Below, piece after piece: positions 33,701 to 43,746 of a stretch of 64,000 nucleotides of DNA; the stretch's first letter is position 1; every line of letters starts with the position of its first letter. The notes below the pieces were generated by a model. The model saw only the letters and a list, made by a program, of their open reading frames with translations, ran no database searches and was not told the origin of the DNA. Made by a program: the position numbers and the translations under genes. Source of the stretch: Simmondsia chinensis. Its lineage: Eukaryota > Streptophyta > Magnoliopsida > Caryophyllales > Simmondsiaceae. The stretch is taken from the NCBI GenBank assembly GCA_018398585.1, contig JAGTTD010000007.1, positions 12,454,320 to 12,518,319 on the forward strand, read 5' to 3'.

Positions 33701-35167
33701 CTGTTGAACCAATTTAAACACACCGGTGAGCTGACCATCCAAAATTATGTTGCTAACTTAATGTCAATTTTGCTCTAGCACTAAATTGATACAATGTAAA
33801 TTGTACAAGGACTAAATTGACATTATTAGATAGACTAAATTGCACAGTGGGCAAAGAATAGCGATCTACTGTGTGTAATTTATTATTTGCTTACATGAAA
33901 TAGTAGTAATAATAACTTTAAAAGAACCTCTTAGGGTGTATGACTAAGGAAAATGTGTCTTCCAACCAAATTTAGCATTGTCGCGTAGCATGTTGCTGGC
34001 CTTAAAGCTGTCGAACCCTTTTGGAATGACGAAGTTTCCTTCTGCTTCTGGAGTGACAAAGTTTCCTTCTGCTTCGCTTTGGCCACTTCGCATGGTCCAT
34101 GTATTAATGAAGAGATTTTACCCCATCCTAAAATGAAGTTTGAAGCCCTGAAGTTTGAAGTTCAGTTTTTCTAATGTTTAGGGTGTATTTCTAAATGTTA
34201 TTGTAATAAATCTAAATTAACATTTACTAAATTTATGGTCAATTTCACCTGTTTTCTTTGCCCTTGTTTTCGTTTTCCTTTTTCAGAAAGTTTGGAAAAG
34301 TTTCCACGAAGAACGAGCAGTTCAGCTGGGTTCCAAGGGCAAAATCAGCAACCCGAGCAGCAACAGCAACCGCAACCAATGGGACAGAACCCAAACAACG
34401 AACAAAGTCCTGGCCAGGCTGCAGCGATGCAACTTGCTTCAAGTAATGGCATTGGTGTAAATAACTCATCCCTTAACACATCCTCTGCCTCTGCCTCTAC
34501 CACCGCCATAGCTGGCCTTCTCCACCAGAACTCCATCAACTCTAGACTTCAAAACCCTATGACCAACTCCACCAGCCCTTACGGTGGTGGAAGCATCTCT
34601 GCTCAAATGCCGTCCCCTGGTGGCTCTTCCACCACAATGCAACAAACACAACCGACCCCATCCCCATTCCAATCACCAACGCCTTCCTCCTCACATGTTC
34701 CCATGGCAGCCCCAACAACCAATCACACAAACCCAAGTCAAGATAATGATACGAGTGATTCCCAGAGCTCGGTCCAGAAGATCATACAAGAGATGATGAT
34801 GAGCAGCCAACTCAACGGTGGTGGTGGAAACCCAGGTATGATGGGTGTTGGGTCCCTTGGGAATGATGTCAAAAATATCAACGGTGTCAGCTTTCCAGCA
34901 GGGAACGGACCGCCAGTTGGAAACCCAGGACTCACTACTGGTGGTGGAGGGTTCGGGGCCATGGCGGGTGGTGGGATGGGGCAATCCGCCTCCATGCTCA
35001 ACGGAATCCGGGCCGCTGCCATGGGTAATAACAACCCTAGTGGGTTAATGAACGGGAGAGTAGGGATCAGCCAACAACAAGATTTAGGGAACCAAATGAT
35101 GAGCGGCCTCGGAGGAGCTGTTAATGTTTTCAATAATCTTCAGTATGAATGGAAGCCATCTCCATAG
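21726..35167 (+). CDS. SEU: SEUSS-type transcriptional co-regulator
   Basis: This gene encodes a nuclear adaptor that, with LEUNIG-type corepressors, represses floral homeotic targets such as AGAMOUS and acts in ovule and gynoecium development (known for the Arabidopsis family member). Coding exons read by eye: 21726-22775, 22858-22977, 23321-23369, 23469-23683, 23779-23847, 26055-26152, 30332-30425, 31731-31800, 34287-35167. They sum to 2,646 bp (881 residues), close to Arabidopsis SEUSS (877). Phases match at every junction. The start is ATG 21726 (MVPSGP...); an in-frame ATG at 21708 lies six codons upstream but lacks family support. Residues about 140-330 are Gln-rich. The LIM-binding-like domain covers about 345-600 (DFWRKFVTEYFAPNAKK, WHCEICNRKPGRGF, ELIPRRLLIPQ, LVNDLGYTKRYVRCLQ). 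The C-terminal 290 residues are Gln/Asn/Gly/Ser-rich and end in EWKPSP. Intron 2 has a GC donor (22978). Introns 5, 6 and 8 are long and full of insertions. Confidence 0.95.
24141..24842 (-). repeat. solo LTR in SEUSS intron 5
   Basis: On the - strand it starts TGTTAAGATATT (24842) and ends TTTCCCAGCA (24141). Flanks GCCTG (24136-24140) and GCTTG (24843-24847) form a 5-bp duplication with one mismatch. A TATA-type box CTATTATAAATAGG lies on the - strand near 24715-24702. No internal region or second LTR is present, so it is a solo LTR left by recombination. It contains a 38-bp tandem repeat. Confidence 0.78.
24352..24532. repeat. 38-bp tandem repeat, about 4.5 copies
   Basis: The motif GAGCCACCAA recurs at 24391, 24429, 24467 and 24505, an exact 38-bp period, with linking text of the type 'cccctcaaaatatagctgctgcac'. 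It lies inside the solo LTR. It is a minisatellite, not a CRISPR, because the whole unit repeats without unique spacers. Confidence 0.9.
24930..25738. mobile_element. MITE-like repeat with 'cgtgtccgatac' inverted ends
   Basis: The left part is rich in 'gacacgtgtccgacac' and 'gatacgtgtccgatac'. The right part mirrors it with 'cgtgtcctcaaggtgtcgtatcc' and 'cgtatccatatccg'. An (AT)n tract lies at 25563-25600. This kind of palindromic plant repeat is common in introns. No protein is encoded and no target duplication was resolved. Confidence 0.5.
26503..26632 (-). mobile_element. Au SINE in SEUSS intron 6
   Basis: Au landmarks are read on the - strand (AAGGCTGCATACAT, AGACCTTGCC, GGGAGCC). The flanks AATTACATGTATGATATAC (26484-26502) and AATTACATGTATAATGTAC (26633-26651) are 19-bp target duplications with two mismatches. 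The copy is 5'-truncated and its tail is degraded. Confidence 0.88.
27939..28721 (-). repeat. solo LTR with perfect 5-bp duplication in SEUSS intron 6
   Basis: On the - strand it starts TGACAATCTGGGC (28721) and ends TATTACTCA (27939), 783 bp. The flanks GCTAA (27934-27938) and GCTAA (28722-28726) are identical. A TATA box GATTATATAGGG lies on the - strand near 28500-28489. There is no internal region, so the element has recombined to a solo LTR. The family is probably Ty3/gypsy from its composition, but this is unproven. Confidence 0.82.
31200..31255 (+). mobile_element. 56-bp Au SINE 3' end with target duplications
   Basis: The sequence keeps only the Au 3' end (GCAGGAGCCCTTGAGGCATTGG and a TTGTTATTGTTG tail). 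Perfect 17-bp duplications ATTATTTTTGTGTTTCC (31183-31199 and 31256-31272) flank it, proving a retroposed, extremely 5'-truncated insertion rather than a decayed full copy. Confidence 0.9.
31801..34286 (+). other. SEU: SEUSS intron 8
   Basis: The 2.5-kb intron (donor GTAAGC at 31801, acceptor TTTCAG ending 34286) contains a 157-bp tandem duplication at 32707-33020 within a repeat-like zone (about 32600-33130). Nothing else could be recognised. Confidence 0.8.
32707..33020. repeat. 157-bp tandem duplication
   Basis: Two adjacent, near-identical copies start GAGCAAATGAGACATTGAAG at 32707 and 32864. They differ by roughly a dozen substitutions, so the duplication is fairly recent. The surrounding 'aggtccacgcctaagtaaagcgagg' text resembles the 'aggcgcgcc' MITE family also seen at 38192-38704. 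Confidence 0.9.
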
Positions 35168-35560
35168 AAGAGAGTGTCAATGCTCATGGTGGTGTTCTGC
35201 AAGTGAAAAATGGTGGTTCACCGGTAAAGTGCTTGTTGCAGGGCCAGAGAACCGCCACCAGGGAGTTGCAAAATCAGTGGTTTCGCCGGGAAAGTAGGCA
35301 GGAGGGCTTGGATGGGTTTTTTTTTTTTTTTTGGCTTTTTTTCTTCCCTTTTTTTCCCCTTATGTGAGATTGATGAGTGATGGGTAGGGTCAGGGTTCAT
35401 GTACTGATTTCATGAGAAAGAGACAACAAATAGCTATAGTGTTTTACATCCCTCCTAAATTAATGTGGTTTTTTTGGGCTCCTTGAACGTTGTTTTCCTC
35501 TTCTACATATATATATGTCAAGCTAATGAAATTTAATTATATACACTAGGTGCCTCGGAA
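35168..35560 (+). other. SEU: SEUSS 3' UTR region
   Basis: Downstream of the TAG stop, a T run (35318-35332) and several AATAAA-like or ATGAAA motifs near 35526 could serve polyadenylation. The exact cleavage site cannot be set from sequence alone. Confidence 0.5.
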
Positions 35561-36816
35561 AGCTTTATCTTATGTGTAATGTAGGACTAGTCAACCAAAT
35601 GTGTCGTTCCTATCGAATACAGAAATGCTATATTTTGTGATCACACGTGTTTTTTTCTTTAGATGCCAGTAATAGTCCAAGATATGTAAGATGCAGACGG
35701 TACAAAAAAGGTGAAGCTATACTGGATAAACTTTGATATTCCGAGTTTAATTCTGTGTTTTTGAGTGTTTTGGTTTGGAAGATTGTTGCAACCGTAGGAG
35801 GGGAAAATATGGAGTTGGTTATCGAACCAACCGAGGTGAAGCTCTAGTTGTTTATCGTACATGCCAAAAGAATGGCTATAGCACGCATATTGTTGTGCCA
35901 ATCAATTCACAGGGAAATTTCCTGTTGGTCAAAGACCAAGTATTAGTTAAATGTTCTCAGCTTATTTGTATGGTCTGCGTCCCTTTCGCTCGAACAAAAA
36001 CCAGCAGCCTCAACATTGGCAGCACCAGCCACAGGAACAACGAGAAAGGTATCAAAGGAGATCAGATATGACATGTCATGGTCGAACATACATTCTTGTG
36101 CCATGTAGGCAACGAGAGAGAAAAAAAAGGAAAAATTATCACTTATGTACCCTAAAGTCTTAAGCAATTATTATAGTGTCTTGACATTTTAATATATACA
36201 ATAAGTTATCCTAAAGTCTGAATATTTTATCACCTGGCTCTCCTATGTTGAAATTTGATCAATTACTATAAAAATTTAACCAATTTTATACAAAAATATT
36301 AATATAATCCATGATTATGATAATACGTAAGTCATGCCAATGTTTTCCTTAAAAGTATCAGCAAATTGCAATAAAATATTACCTAAATTTTATCATAATC
36401 ATGTATCATTTTCATATTTTTTGACAAAAAATAAAATTCTAATAGAGATACTAATATATTGTTGAAAACATTTCAAACCTTTATGGTGCCTAAGTGATAA
36501 AATGTTTAAACCTTTAGATACTTCATTATATAAAGTGATAAATACCAAAAACTCAAGGTATCTAAGTAATAATTATCAAAAAAAAAAAAAAAAAATTACC
36601 ATGTACCATCTCACCATGATCACATATCATGATTTTATGACCGTAATGGGTCAGTAAAGTTGAAATGAGCTTCACTTGACATAATTTCACTTCTACACAC
36701 ATGATGCAAAGTCCACTGTGATGACACACAAGTTCAACTCAAATTCACATTGACAATTAACACAGCTACAAAAAAATAAAATCAAACAAAACTGAAGCAG
36801 GTAAGTGTAAGCTCCT
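35561..36816. other. intergenic region between convergent genes
   Basis: It contains no gene. The part next to 36816 is the 3' UTR side of SBDS. An A run lies at 36578-36595. No repeat border was recognised. Confidence 0.6.
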
Positions 36817-39800
36817 TCAGAACGAGTACTCCTTCAAGTCTTCTCGTGAATCGCCTAATTCGAGGTCAGCAAGACATTCTTCAGCGCTCAGTGGAGGAAG
36901 ATTCCGGGTCTTGCGCTTCAGGTTATGCTTATGCCAGTCGCTCTTGAAGTGCTCCCTATACTGCTTAGCGTCACCCACCAACGAGTTGCAAGTGCTGCAT
37001 TTGTTTTGCTTCACTTCTCCTTCCGAATGTTTTGTGCTTGTAGAAACTGACTGCTTCTGCAGCCTCTCAGTCACCTGCTGCAAGGAAGACGACTCTGTGA
37101 GCGGGTTTTCAGGTACGTCTTCGTGGAAATCATCATAGTTATCCACTTGAGTATCGCCCTCTGCGTGTACTGAGACAGCTAGAATTTCTAACCTTCCTTG
37201 CAAATTCCTCACCAGGGCATCGCATTCTCGGAATAGTCCAGGGTCTATCTCACAAATCTGCATTATGACACAGGAGGGCGTAAGTCAAGGAATCTGATAA
37301 AGGCCATTACACATAACAGATTTTGAGCTAACATGTGTAATGTTACATTATGTAATGAAGGTTTTGTAAGATAGCAACAACAACAACAACAGACCCAGTG
37401 CCTCAAGGGCTCCCGCATCAGTGGGGTATGGAAGGGGTGGATGTACCCAGCCTTACCCATTCAGGGTGTAATCCTGCCAAGAGGCTGCTTTTGAGGACCC
37501 CCAACCTTATAGGGTTGGCAACACGAGGACTTCTTAGGAGGTCACCCATGCTAGTACTACTCTCGCCCAAGCATGCTTAACTTCGGAGTTCTAATGGGAT
37601 TCGGTTGTATTAGATAGCCTACAAAGATAATGTATACATAAATTGGGTTTTATTTGTTAAAACATCTTTCGATTTTACAGGTTAAAACTATTAACAAGGT
37701 CTAATTGTCAATGATTGTATTAAGTTCTGCAAACATAAAGCCTAAATAACTTATAATCCCGTAAAACCTAAAGCGACCACCGCAACCAATTGTATAACAT
37801 CCAAGATACCACGTTTCCCACAATGCCACGACTGTGACCAACAAGAACATGAACCATGATTTAATAGCATGGTGTAAGCTTCATGAGTGCCTCCCGAACA
37901 ACACGCAGATATAGATATAGCAAGCATAATTCTATGGATCAACTCGTCGCAATGCTACTATTAATATATAAAGACGGTTTGTATTAGGATCATAAACATC
38001 AGACATTGAATTTATGAAGACACTGCCAGAAATACAGCCAGGAAAAATAAATTGAAAAGGAAATAAATTCTGAGATATAATCCAACTTAATGCAATGCTC
38101 AACCCCTAAAGTTCATTTGCTTACCAACACCATTGTTGGCACTGTAAAAAAGAAAAATCATATCAGGGCATAGAAAAGAAAGTAATAGCAATGTATAAAA
38201 AGGCGCAAGGCGCACTGAGGCGATACGGGATCCTAGTGCCTAGGCGCAAGGCGCGTGCCTTAGCGAAGTGAGGCGCATTCGCCTTAGCAAAATGAGGCAC
38301 ACAGTTCTGTAATATGCATTCATATTCTATATTTATAAAATATTTTATGAACATAAGTTATAAAATTAATTAATTATCTAATATAACAACTCTAATTAAA
38401 AATCTATATAGTGCTTAAGAAAAATACCGCTAAAAGATATTGATATTCATCAAAACGCGTGGTATTATATATATCAACATAAGCTTTTTTACAAAAATTG
38501 TAAATATATCAACATAAGCTTTTTTACAAAAATTGTAAATATATCAACATAAGCTTTTTTCAAAAAATATGTAACATGACAAAAACACACACAATATAAT
38601 AATATGTTAAATTTAAGGCAAAATATACCCAAAAAACAAAAGGCGTGCCTCACTGAAGTCGCCTCACCTCGCCTCAGCACCTAGGCGCGCCTTTTTATAC
38701 ACCGAGTAATAGTAATCAAAGGAAACTCAATTAACTAAAAGGGATTCCCCCTGTTTGCTTCTAATCAAATTTTACATATGAGATGTCAACAACCCAGCAA
38801 TCCTCCCATCTACCAAATATTTTATTGCTCATAAAACGGCATCATAAACCCTTAACATTATAATAAAGGATACATCACTGCATTAGGCTGCACTGATGAA
38901 CATAACATTTATCCCGCAGTACATCCAATAGTATCAACGTCAATTCTATCTTTTAAGCATGATATCTTCCACAATCCACAACATAAAAATAAATTGTGAT
39001 CTGGAAAATGCAATGATCGAGTATCTTTTGTTATTGGCCACTATGACATCGCGGTTTCTGTTCTACAAACAGCACCAGCTGATGAAGAAGACAATTACCC
39101 AGATATACAGCTCAGCTAGCAGGGAATAAAAATCTACGGTAGCAAACACTGGCAGAGAATTTTAACCTTATTTTAATTATCTTTTGTCACCAACTGTCTA
39201 AAAGTGTGAAATACTTGTCCCCTCTCACTACTACTATTTTCCTTTCACCTTTTCTTCATAATTTCTTGGAGCATCATGGTTATTGAAACACTTCAATCAT
39301 TTCAAAGAATTCTAAGACAGGCACTGAAACACAGGAAGAAGGGGGTTCCAATATTAGATCATCACAACTCTTGGCAAGTAACGTAAACAACTGAATCTCA
39401 AGATCACATGAATTTCTTTGCCGAAGTTCCCCAAAGCACTCCGCGTCTGAGGTCATAAAGGAGACCATTGAGATTCTTCCAGAACAAAATTTTTATTGGC
39501 CCCATATGACGATAAAACGCCCCTCAATTTAAATTTGTATTATCTTCCCTGACCAGAGAAAAATAATCTCTCTATACTATTAGATAAGCTATGAAAAACT
39601 TTCCTAGTATGACAGAGCAGACCATAATCCCAGATCCAAGAGAACCTTAAAAGCAATTAGACACTCTTCCATCTATCACTGAGTGGGCAACGGGTCGGGT
39701 TTGGATTGGGTTTGCCTTCATCCAGATCCAACCAAGAAAAAACCTGACCCGCCCCAAATCCGGAAAAGATTCATTTATTCCATAAAAAATTCGATCAAAA

Positions 39801-40941
39801 TCTAAATCCATCGTGTGAAACGGAAATCCAACCCAAATCCACAATCCATCTAAGTTATAGAACAAATCATAATATTACAATCTAATATTAATATAAATAA
39901 CAATAACAATGCAATAATAATACCTCAAAAGCTAATATCTAGACAAATCGATATATCTGTTATTTTTTCATTTAATATGTATAAATATAATAATAAAGCA
40001 ATATTAGGCAATCATTCAAATACCTCTTAACAAGTAATCTTTATACATGGATTTGAATATAAAAAATATTGAAGTGCCAAAACAAACTTCAAAATGTTGG
40101 AACAATAAAAAAAATGTTGGAATATGGTTTGGCATGTTAAAAGACAAAATTTAGGTAATTTTGGGTCGGGTTTGGGTCGGTTTTTGGTTGGGTTTGATGT
40201 CATCCAAATCAAACTCAACCCAAAATCCATTTATCAATATCCAAATCCAAATCTAAATCCATTTAAAACCCATTTTTTTACATCCAAATCCATCATAAAT
40301 GGATCGAGTTGGATGGATATTCAATGGACTCGGGTCCAATTGCCATCCTTAGGCAGAAAAACATGGACAATGGCCAATTCCAAATGCAGCAGTGAAGGAA
40401 GAAATCAAAGAGAAGCCAAGGGCATCTGAAATATTTTAGGACGATGTAGTCTGACACTATACAATGATGTGCTACTAGTTTTCTACGTTCATTAACCTAA
40501 AATGACCTCAACAGTTGTCGGAGAACATTGATATGTTTCTGGACATCATTGTCCACCTCACTAATAATTTGATATATGCAAAAGATATCTTTGGAAACTA
40601 TGGGTAAGAGCAAATCAACTTCCTAAGTCCCTAAAACTACACTCTCCGTAATCATTATAGTAAAACATCCATGACTCTGGAAACAGAAGGTGAGAAATGC
40701 TCACATGCCCATCAAGACCAAAAAAAGGTAACTAGAAGAAAGGAAACTGTTCATCCACCTTCTCCAACATCCCTGAATACTTGATTTCAGTAATTTTTCA
40801 GCACTCTAGCCAGAAGGGAAACCCATTCTCCCCCATATCTTTACATATTTAGTAGCACTACTATGATTGAGTGTGGAGTATGAAAGACCAGTATGGAACA
40901 TAGTGACAGTTCTTCCATTTGAACTAAATGACATTGATCCC

Positions 40942-40978
<37 letters not shown>

Positions 40979-43554
40979 AGGTTCCCCGTTTACAAGTGTC
41001 CACCTTTCCGCGTTCATGTTGATCAATCAATGTTAAACGTTTACTTTCTCAAAAAACCCAAGTACAATAGTTGTACCTTCCTAAGTGACAATAACATTAG
41101 GGTGCGCATAACGGCTGCAACCTAGTATGGATCTACCAAAATACTATTTGGTTCAAACTGAAAAAGAGCATCCTTGAAAAGAGTAGAATAGGTCAAACTA
41201 ACAAGTCACAAGATAATAATGAAAGAAAATAGGACATTAGTTGAAGGATAAATTAACAAGATGTCAAACTACAAGCAAAACGTGTACAAATATCAAGTTT
41301 GTGGTACATGTGAAACCGTCTCCCATTGCAATTCATAACAGGTGGGGGAGGGTTTCATATGATATTCTCAGCTGTATTGATCAAAATTCGGGAATTCTCC
41401 ACTACTTTGAAAATGAAATAGACTTCAATGGATACAAAATTGAATTGTACTTCCGAGTTACACAATGATCTCATACCCATCAGATGTCAAACAATTTGGT
41501 TTGATGTGCGTGTGTTTTTTTTTTTTTTTTTTGGGGGGTGGGGGGAACAATCAGCCAGATGAAAATTCCAATACCCTGTCATACAAGACTACCAAAAACA
41601 CATGTTTTGAATGCTCCAAAAGCAATTGGTCTGCTCCTAAAGATATAACTGCAGAAGAATATTAGGGAACGTTAAGATTCATCAATTAGATCATAACTTG
41701 CAAGAACTCATTGCACAATAAAGCAATTTGTGACTTTTCTCAGAAAAAAACAAAGCGGTTTGTGATAGACTACTCATATCCCTTGAGTCAGATAGTAGAG
41801 CTTGCAACTTACAACAGACAGTTGGCTCCCAGGTTCATCTTTGGACACAATATCTGCATTGCATGTGTTTAGATTCTCCAAAAGAGATGGAAAGTTTTGC
41901 TTTGACACGATCAATCGAAGGCTCATTGGAGATCTTTTAATAGGAAAGTGCTTTTGAAGCTCACGGATAACCTCCAGTGCCTGCAAGAGAAAGAAAATAA
42001 GAGAACATACTTGTAAAAGAAAACCAAATACCACAACGATGCAAAGGGCAAAACCCATGCTTCAACCTTCAGCTATCAAAAGATGTTCGAAGAACTAAAA
42101 CTGTTAGTTCAAAATCACACGCTGCAGGCAAAGTTGTTGATCTGAAATCAGTAAAGAATAGAAAGAAGAGAAAACATAATATTCACAGCTGTAGAAAAAG
42201 CTTCTTAACACACAAATAAAAGCTCTGTCATCCTAAATCCATGTCTGCCCGTACACCTCCAGAAAGAATTCCGCATACTAAAGATGTCAAGTAATTTTAC
42301 TAGGAAGGTAAACAAGAAATGCTAACTAACCTGCTTTTTTGAGCTGCTGTGGGGATCAACAGCAAAATGGATTTCATGCATTAAACGTTCAATCATGCTA
42401 ATGGTGTATGGACGTTTTGTTTCAGGATTAATGGTTTTCTGCATGATGATCGTTGCAATATCACGAAACTGACTCGACAACTGGGCCTCCCTTTCTTTCC
42501 CTGCGACCTGAAGCTCTCCTTTTTCCAGAATCTAACAGTGAAATGAATAGCAGATAAAATAAACTCAGATTTTACATAAATTGGGTTGCATCGAAATTAA
42601 CCCCACAAAATATGAAGGGAACGATATGGGTGCTAAGTTGTTAACTGACCTCCAAGCATATCTTTGTCTGATCATCAGTCCCAAAAGCAGCCATCAAATC
42701 CTTAGATTTGGCAAGAACTCCCTTTGAGACATTAGAATATACTGTGTGGGACTGCAATACCTCATCCAAGTCTTTTTCTCTGTTTTACAATCCATTCAAA
42801 TCACCACATAAATTATTATCACAAGAGAGAGCCTCAAAATGCTGGTTCAATGAACAAACATAAACTACACCATTAAGGAACCAACTTTTCCAAAAACTTA
42901 AGCTGATGGGTAAGGGTCCATGAATAGTTCTATATTCTAACATTTCCCCTCACTCAAATGTCCGTTGGGCTTGAAGCGTGCACAAGCCCCTCTCGTGCTT
43001 AAATTATATTAATATAATATTAAATATGGGTCTTAACCTGATGGGTGAAGGACCAAGAATAGTTTTATACCCTAACATGTCCTCTCACTCAAATGCCTAC
43101 TGGGCTTGAAGCATGGATAATACACAGGCTCATCTCATATCTTATGCTTAAATTATGTTAATATTAAACGTAGGGCTAGTAGGATTCAAACTCATGACCT
43201 ATTAGCCAATAAGGCTTTGATACCATATCAAGGAACCAAATTTCCTAGAAGCTTAAGCTGGTTTTATACTCTAACATGCACAATTATCTAAATAGCAACG
43301 CCACATAGTTATAAACAACGAAGCAATGAAGAATTGGCTAATTGTCCTATGTGAAATGTAAGACAAAATATCAAAATTTTGAACAGAAATCACAATTATA
43401 GAGAGGTAAGAAGAAGATACACGCCAGAGCGCCAAGAAAGGACTTTGTTCTTGTAGCAGGCGATTTCGAAGCGGAGGCCATGCTTCTTGAGACGAACCAC
43501 CGCCACGTTCGTTAGCCTTTTCTGCCCTATCGGCTGCACCAGCGTCTTAGACAT
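36817..43554 (-). CDS. SBDS: ribosome maturation protein SBDS
   Basis: SBDS works with the GTPase EFL1 to evict eIF6 from late cytoplasmic 60S subunits, allowing subunit joining. Coding exons on the - strand: 43554-43421, 42779-42650, 42531-42331, 41980-41813, 37257-36817. They total 1,074 bp (357 residues) and all phases agree (the first intron splits a Val codon). The start [20 protein letters not shown] is the conserved SBDS N-terminus. The FYSH domain covers about 1-100, with [17 protein letters not shown] around 36-53, then the central helical and C-terminal ferredoxin-like domains to about 240. Plant SBDS has a C-terminal extension. Here residues 298-322 form a C2H2-type finger (Cys298, Cys301, His314, His320), as in U1/matrin-type RNA-binding fingers, followed by [13 protein letters not shown] and an acidic end. 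It converges with SEUSS. Confidence 0.95.
37376..37609 (-). mobile_element. 5S rRNA-headed, Au-tailed SINE
   Basis: On the - strand the element opens with sequence matching plant 5S rRNA from about nucleotide 21 to its 3' end (GAACTCCGAAGTTAAGC, TTGGGCGAGAGTAGTACTA, GGGTGACCTC, GTCCTCGTGTTGC). It continues into the Au SINE 3' part (CAGCCTCTTG, AAGGCTGGGTACATCC, GCGGGAGCCCTTGAGGCACT) and ends (GTT)n. Flanks TAAGATAGC (37367-37375) and TTAGATAGC (37610-37618) form a 9-bp duplication with one mismatch. The 5S part keeps the A box, intermediate element and C box region that RNA polymerase III uses internally. It is a retroposon, not a 5S gene. Confidence 0.88.
38192..38704. mobile_element. MITE with TGTATAAAAAGGCGC ends
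   Basis: The left end reads TGTATAAAAAGGCGC and the right end is its inverse (GCGCCTTTTTATACA plus ccg). The flanks AGTAATAGCAA (38181-38191) and AGTAATAGTAA (38705-38715) are 11-bp duplications with one mismatch. GC-rich arms of 'aggcgcaaggcgc' type surround an AT-rich core that includes a 35-bp tandem repeat (from 38471, 2.6 copies). It lies in SBDS intron 4. Confidence 0.78.
39680..40351. mobile_element. hAT-like non-autonomous element, copy B
   Basis: It is similar in sequence and length (672 bp) to the element at 10958-11637. It has the same inverted-end type (right end, inverted, TAAGGATGGCAATTGGACCC), the same 'ccaaatccaaatc' tracts and the same internal order. Target duplications were not recognised. 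It lies in SBDS intron 4. Confidence 0.72.
40944..40977 (+). repeat. run of 34 G
   Basis: A perfect mononucleotide G run is preceded by CCCC. Such tracts can form G-quadruplexes on the + strand (poly-C on the SBDS pre-mRNA). The exact length in the real genome is uncertain because homopolymers are hard to sequence. Confidence 0.9.
42872..43276 (-). mobile_element. TRIM-like element in SBDS intron 1
   Basis: On the - strand, terminal repeat 43276-43226 (TGTTAGAGTATAAAACC ... GGTTCCTTGATA) is followed directly by TGGTATCAAAGCC (43225-43213), a methionine-tRNA-type primer site with one change. A second terminal copy lies at 42942-42872. A third partial copy of the LTR text ('gggtgaaggaccaagaatag', 43042-43061) sits in between. 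The interior is non-coding. A target duplication was not clear. This is a TRIM with an extra internal LTR piece, possibly from recombination between two copies. Confidence 0.72.
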
Positions 43555-43746
43555 CTCCCCTCTCTCTTTCTGAAATGAGTGTTTGAGATCAATTCCTCAA
43601 TTTCATAAGATTATACATAAAAATTGGAGAAACCCTAGGTGGGGAGAAGACACAGGGAGTTGCTTACGCCGTTGACATTGTTGTGAATAGGGGCGTTGGT
43701 ATTCTTGTTATATGGAAGGGTCTCGTAAATAAAGTCAACTTAAACC
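43555..43746 (-). promoter_or_regulatory. SBDS: SBDS promoter / 5' UTR
   Basis: Upstream of the ATG is a CT-rich leader and, at 43630-43638, AAACCCTAG, a telo-box-like motif common in plant ribosome-biogenesis promoters (known association; its use here is inferred). A degraded hAT-type MITE begins within about 200 bp of the start codon, so the promoter is short or overlaps the insertion. Confidence 0.55.

Larger units (their letters stand above)
37258..41812 (-). other. SBDS: SBDS intron 4, 4.6 kb, transposon-rich
   Basis: The intron has GT at 41812-41811 and AG at 37259-37258 on the - strand. It holds a 5S/Au chimeric SINE, a MITE with 35-bp subrepeats, a hAT-like element and a 34-G run. 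Between 40978 and 41812, and from 38716 to 39679, nothing beyond short T/G tracts was recognised. Confidence 0.85.

Noticed and set aside
34345..35133. Several - strand open frames opposite SEUSS exon 9
   Set aside because: They are mirror frames of low-complexity Gln/Asn/Gly/Pro-rich coding sequence with no independent motif.
40806..41030. Proline-rich open frames across the G run
   Set aside because: They exist only because a homopolymer G/C run reads as poly-Pro or poly-Gly; they lie within an SBDS intron.
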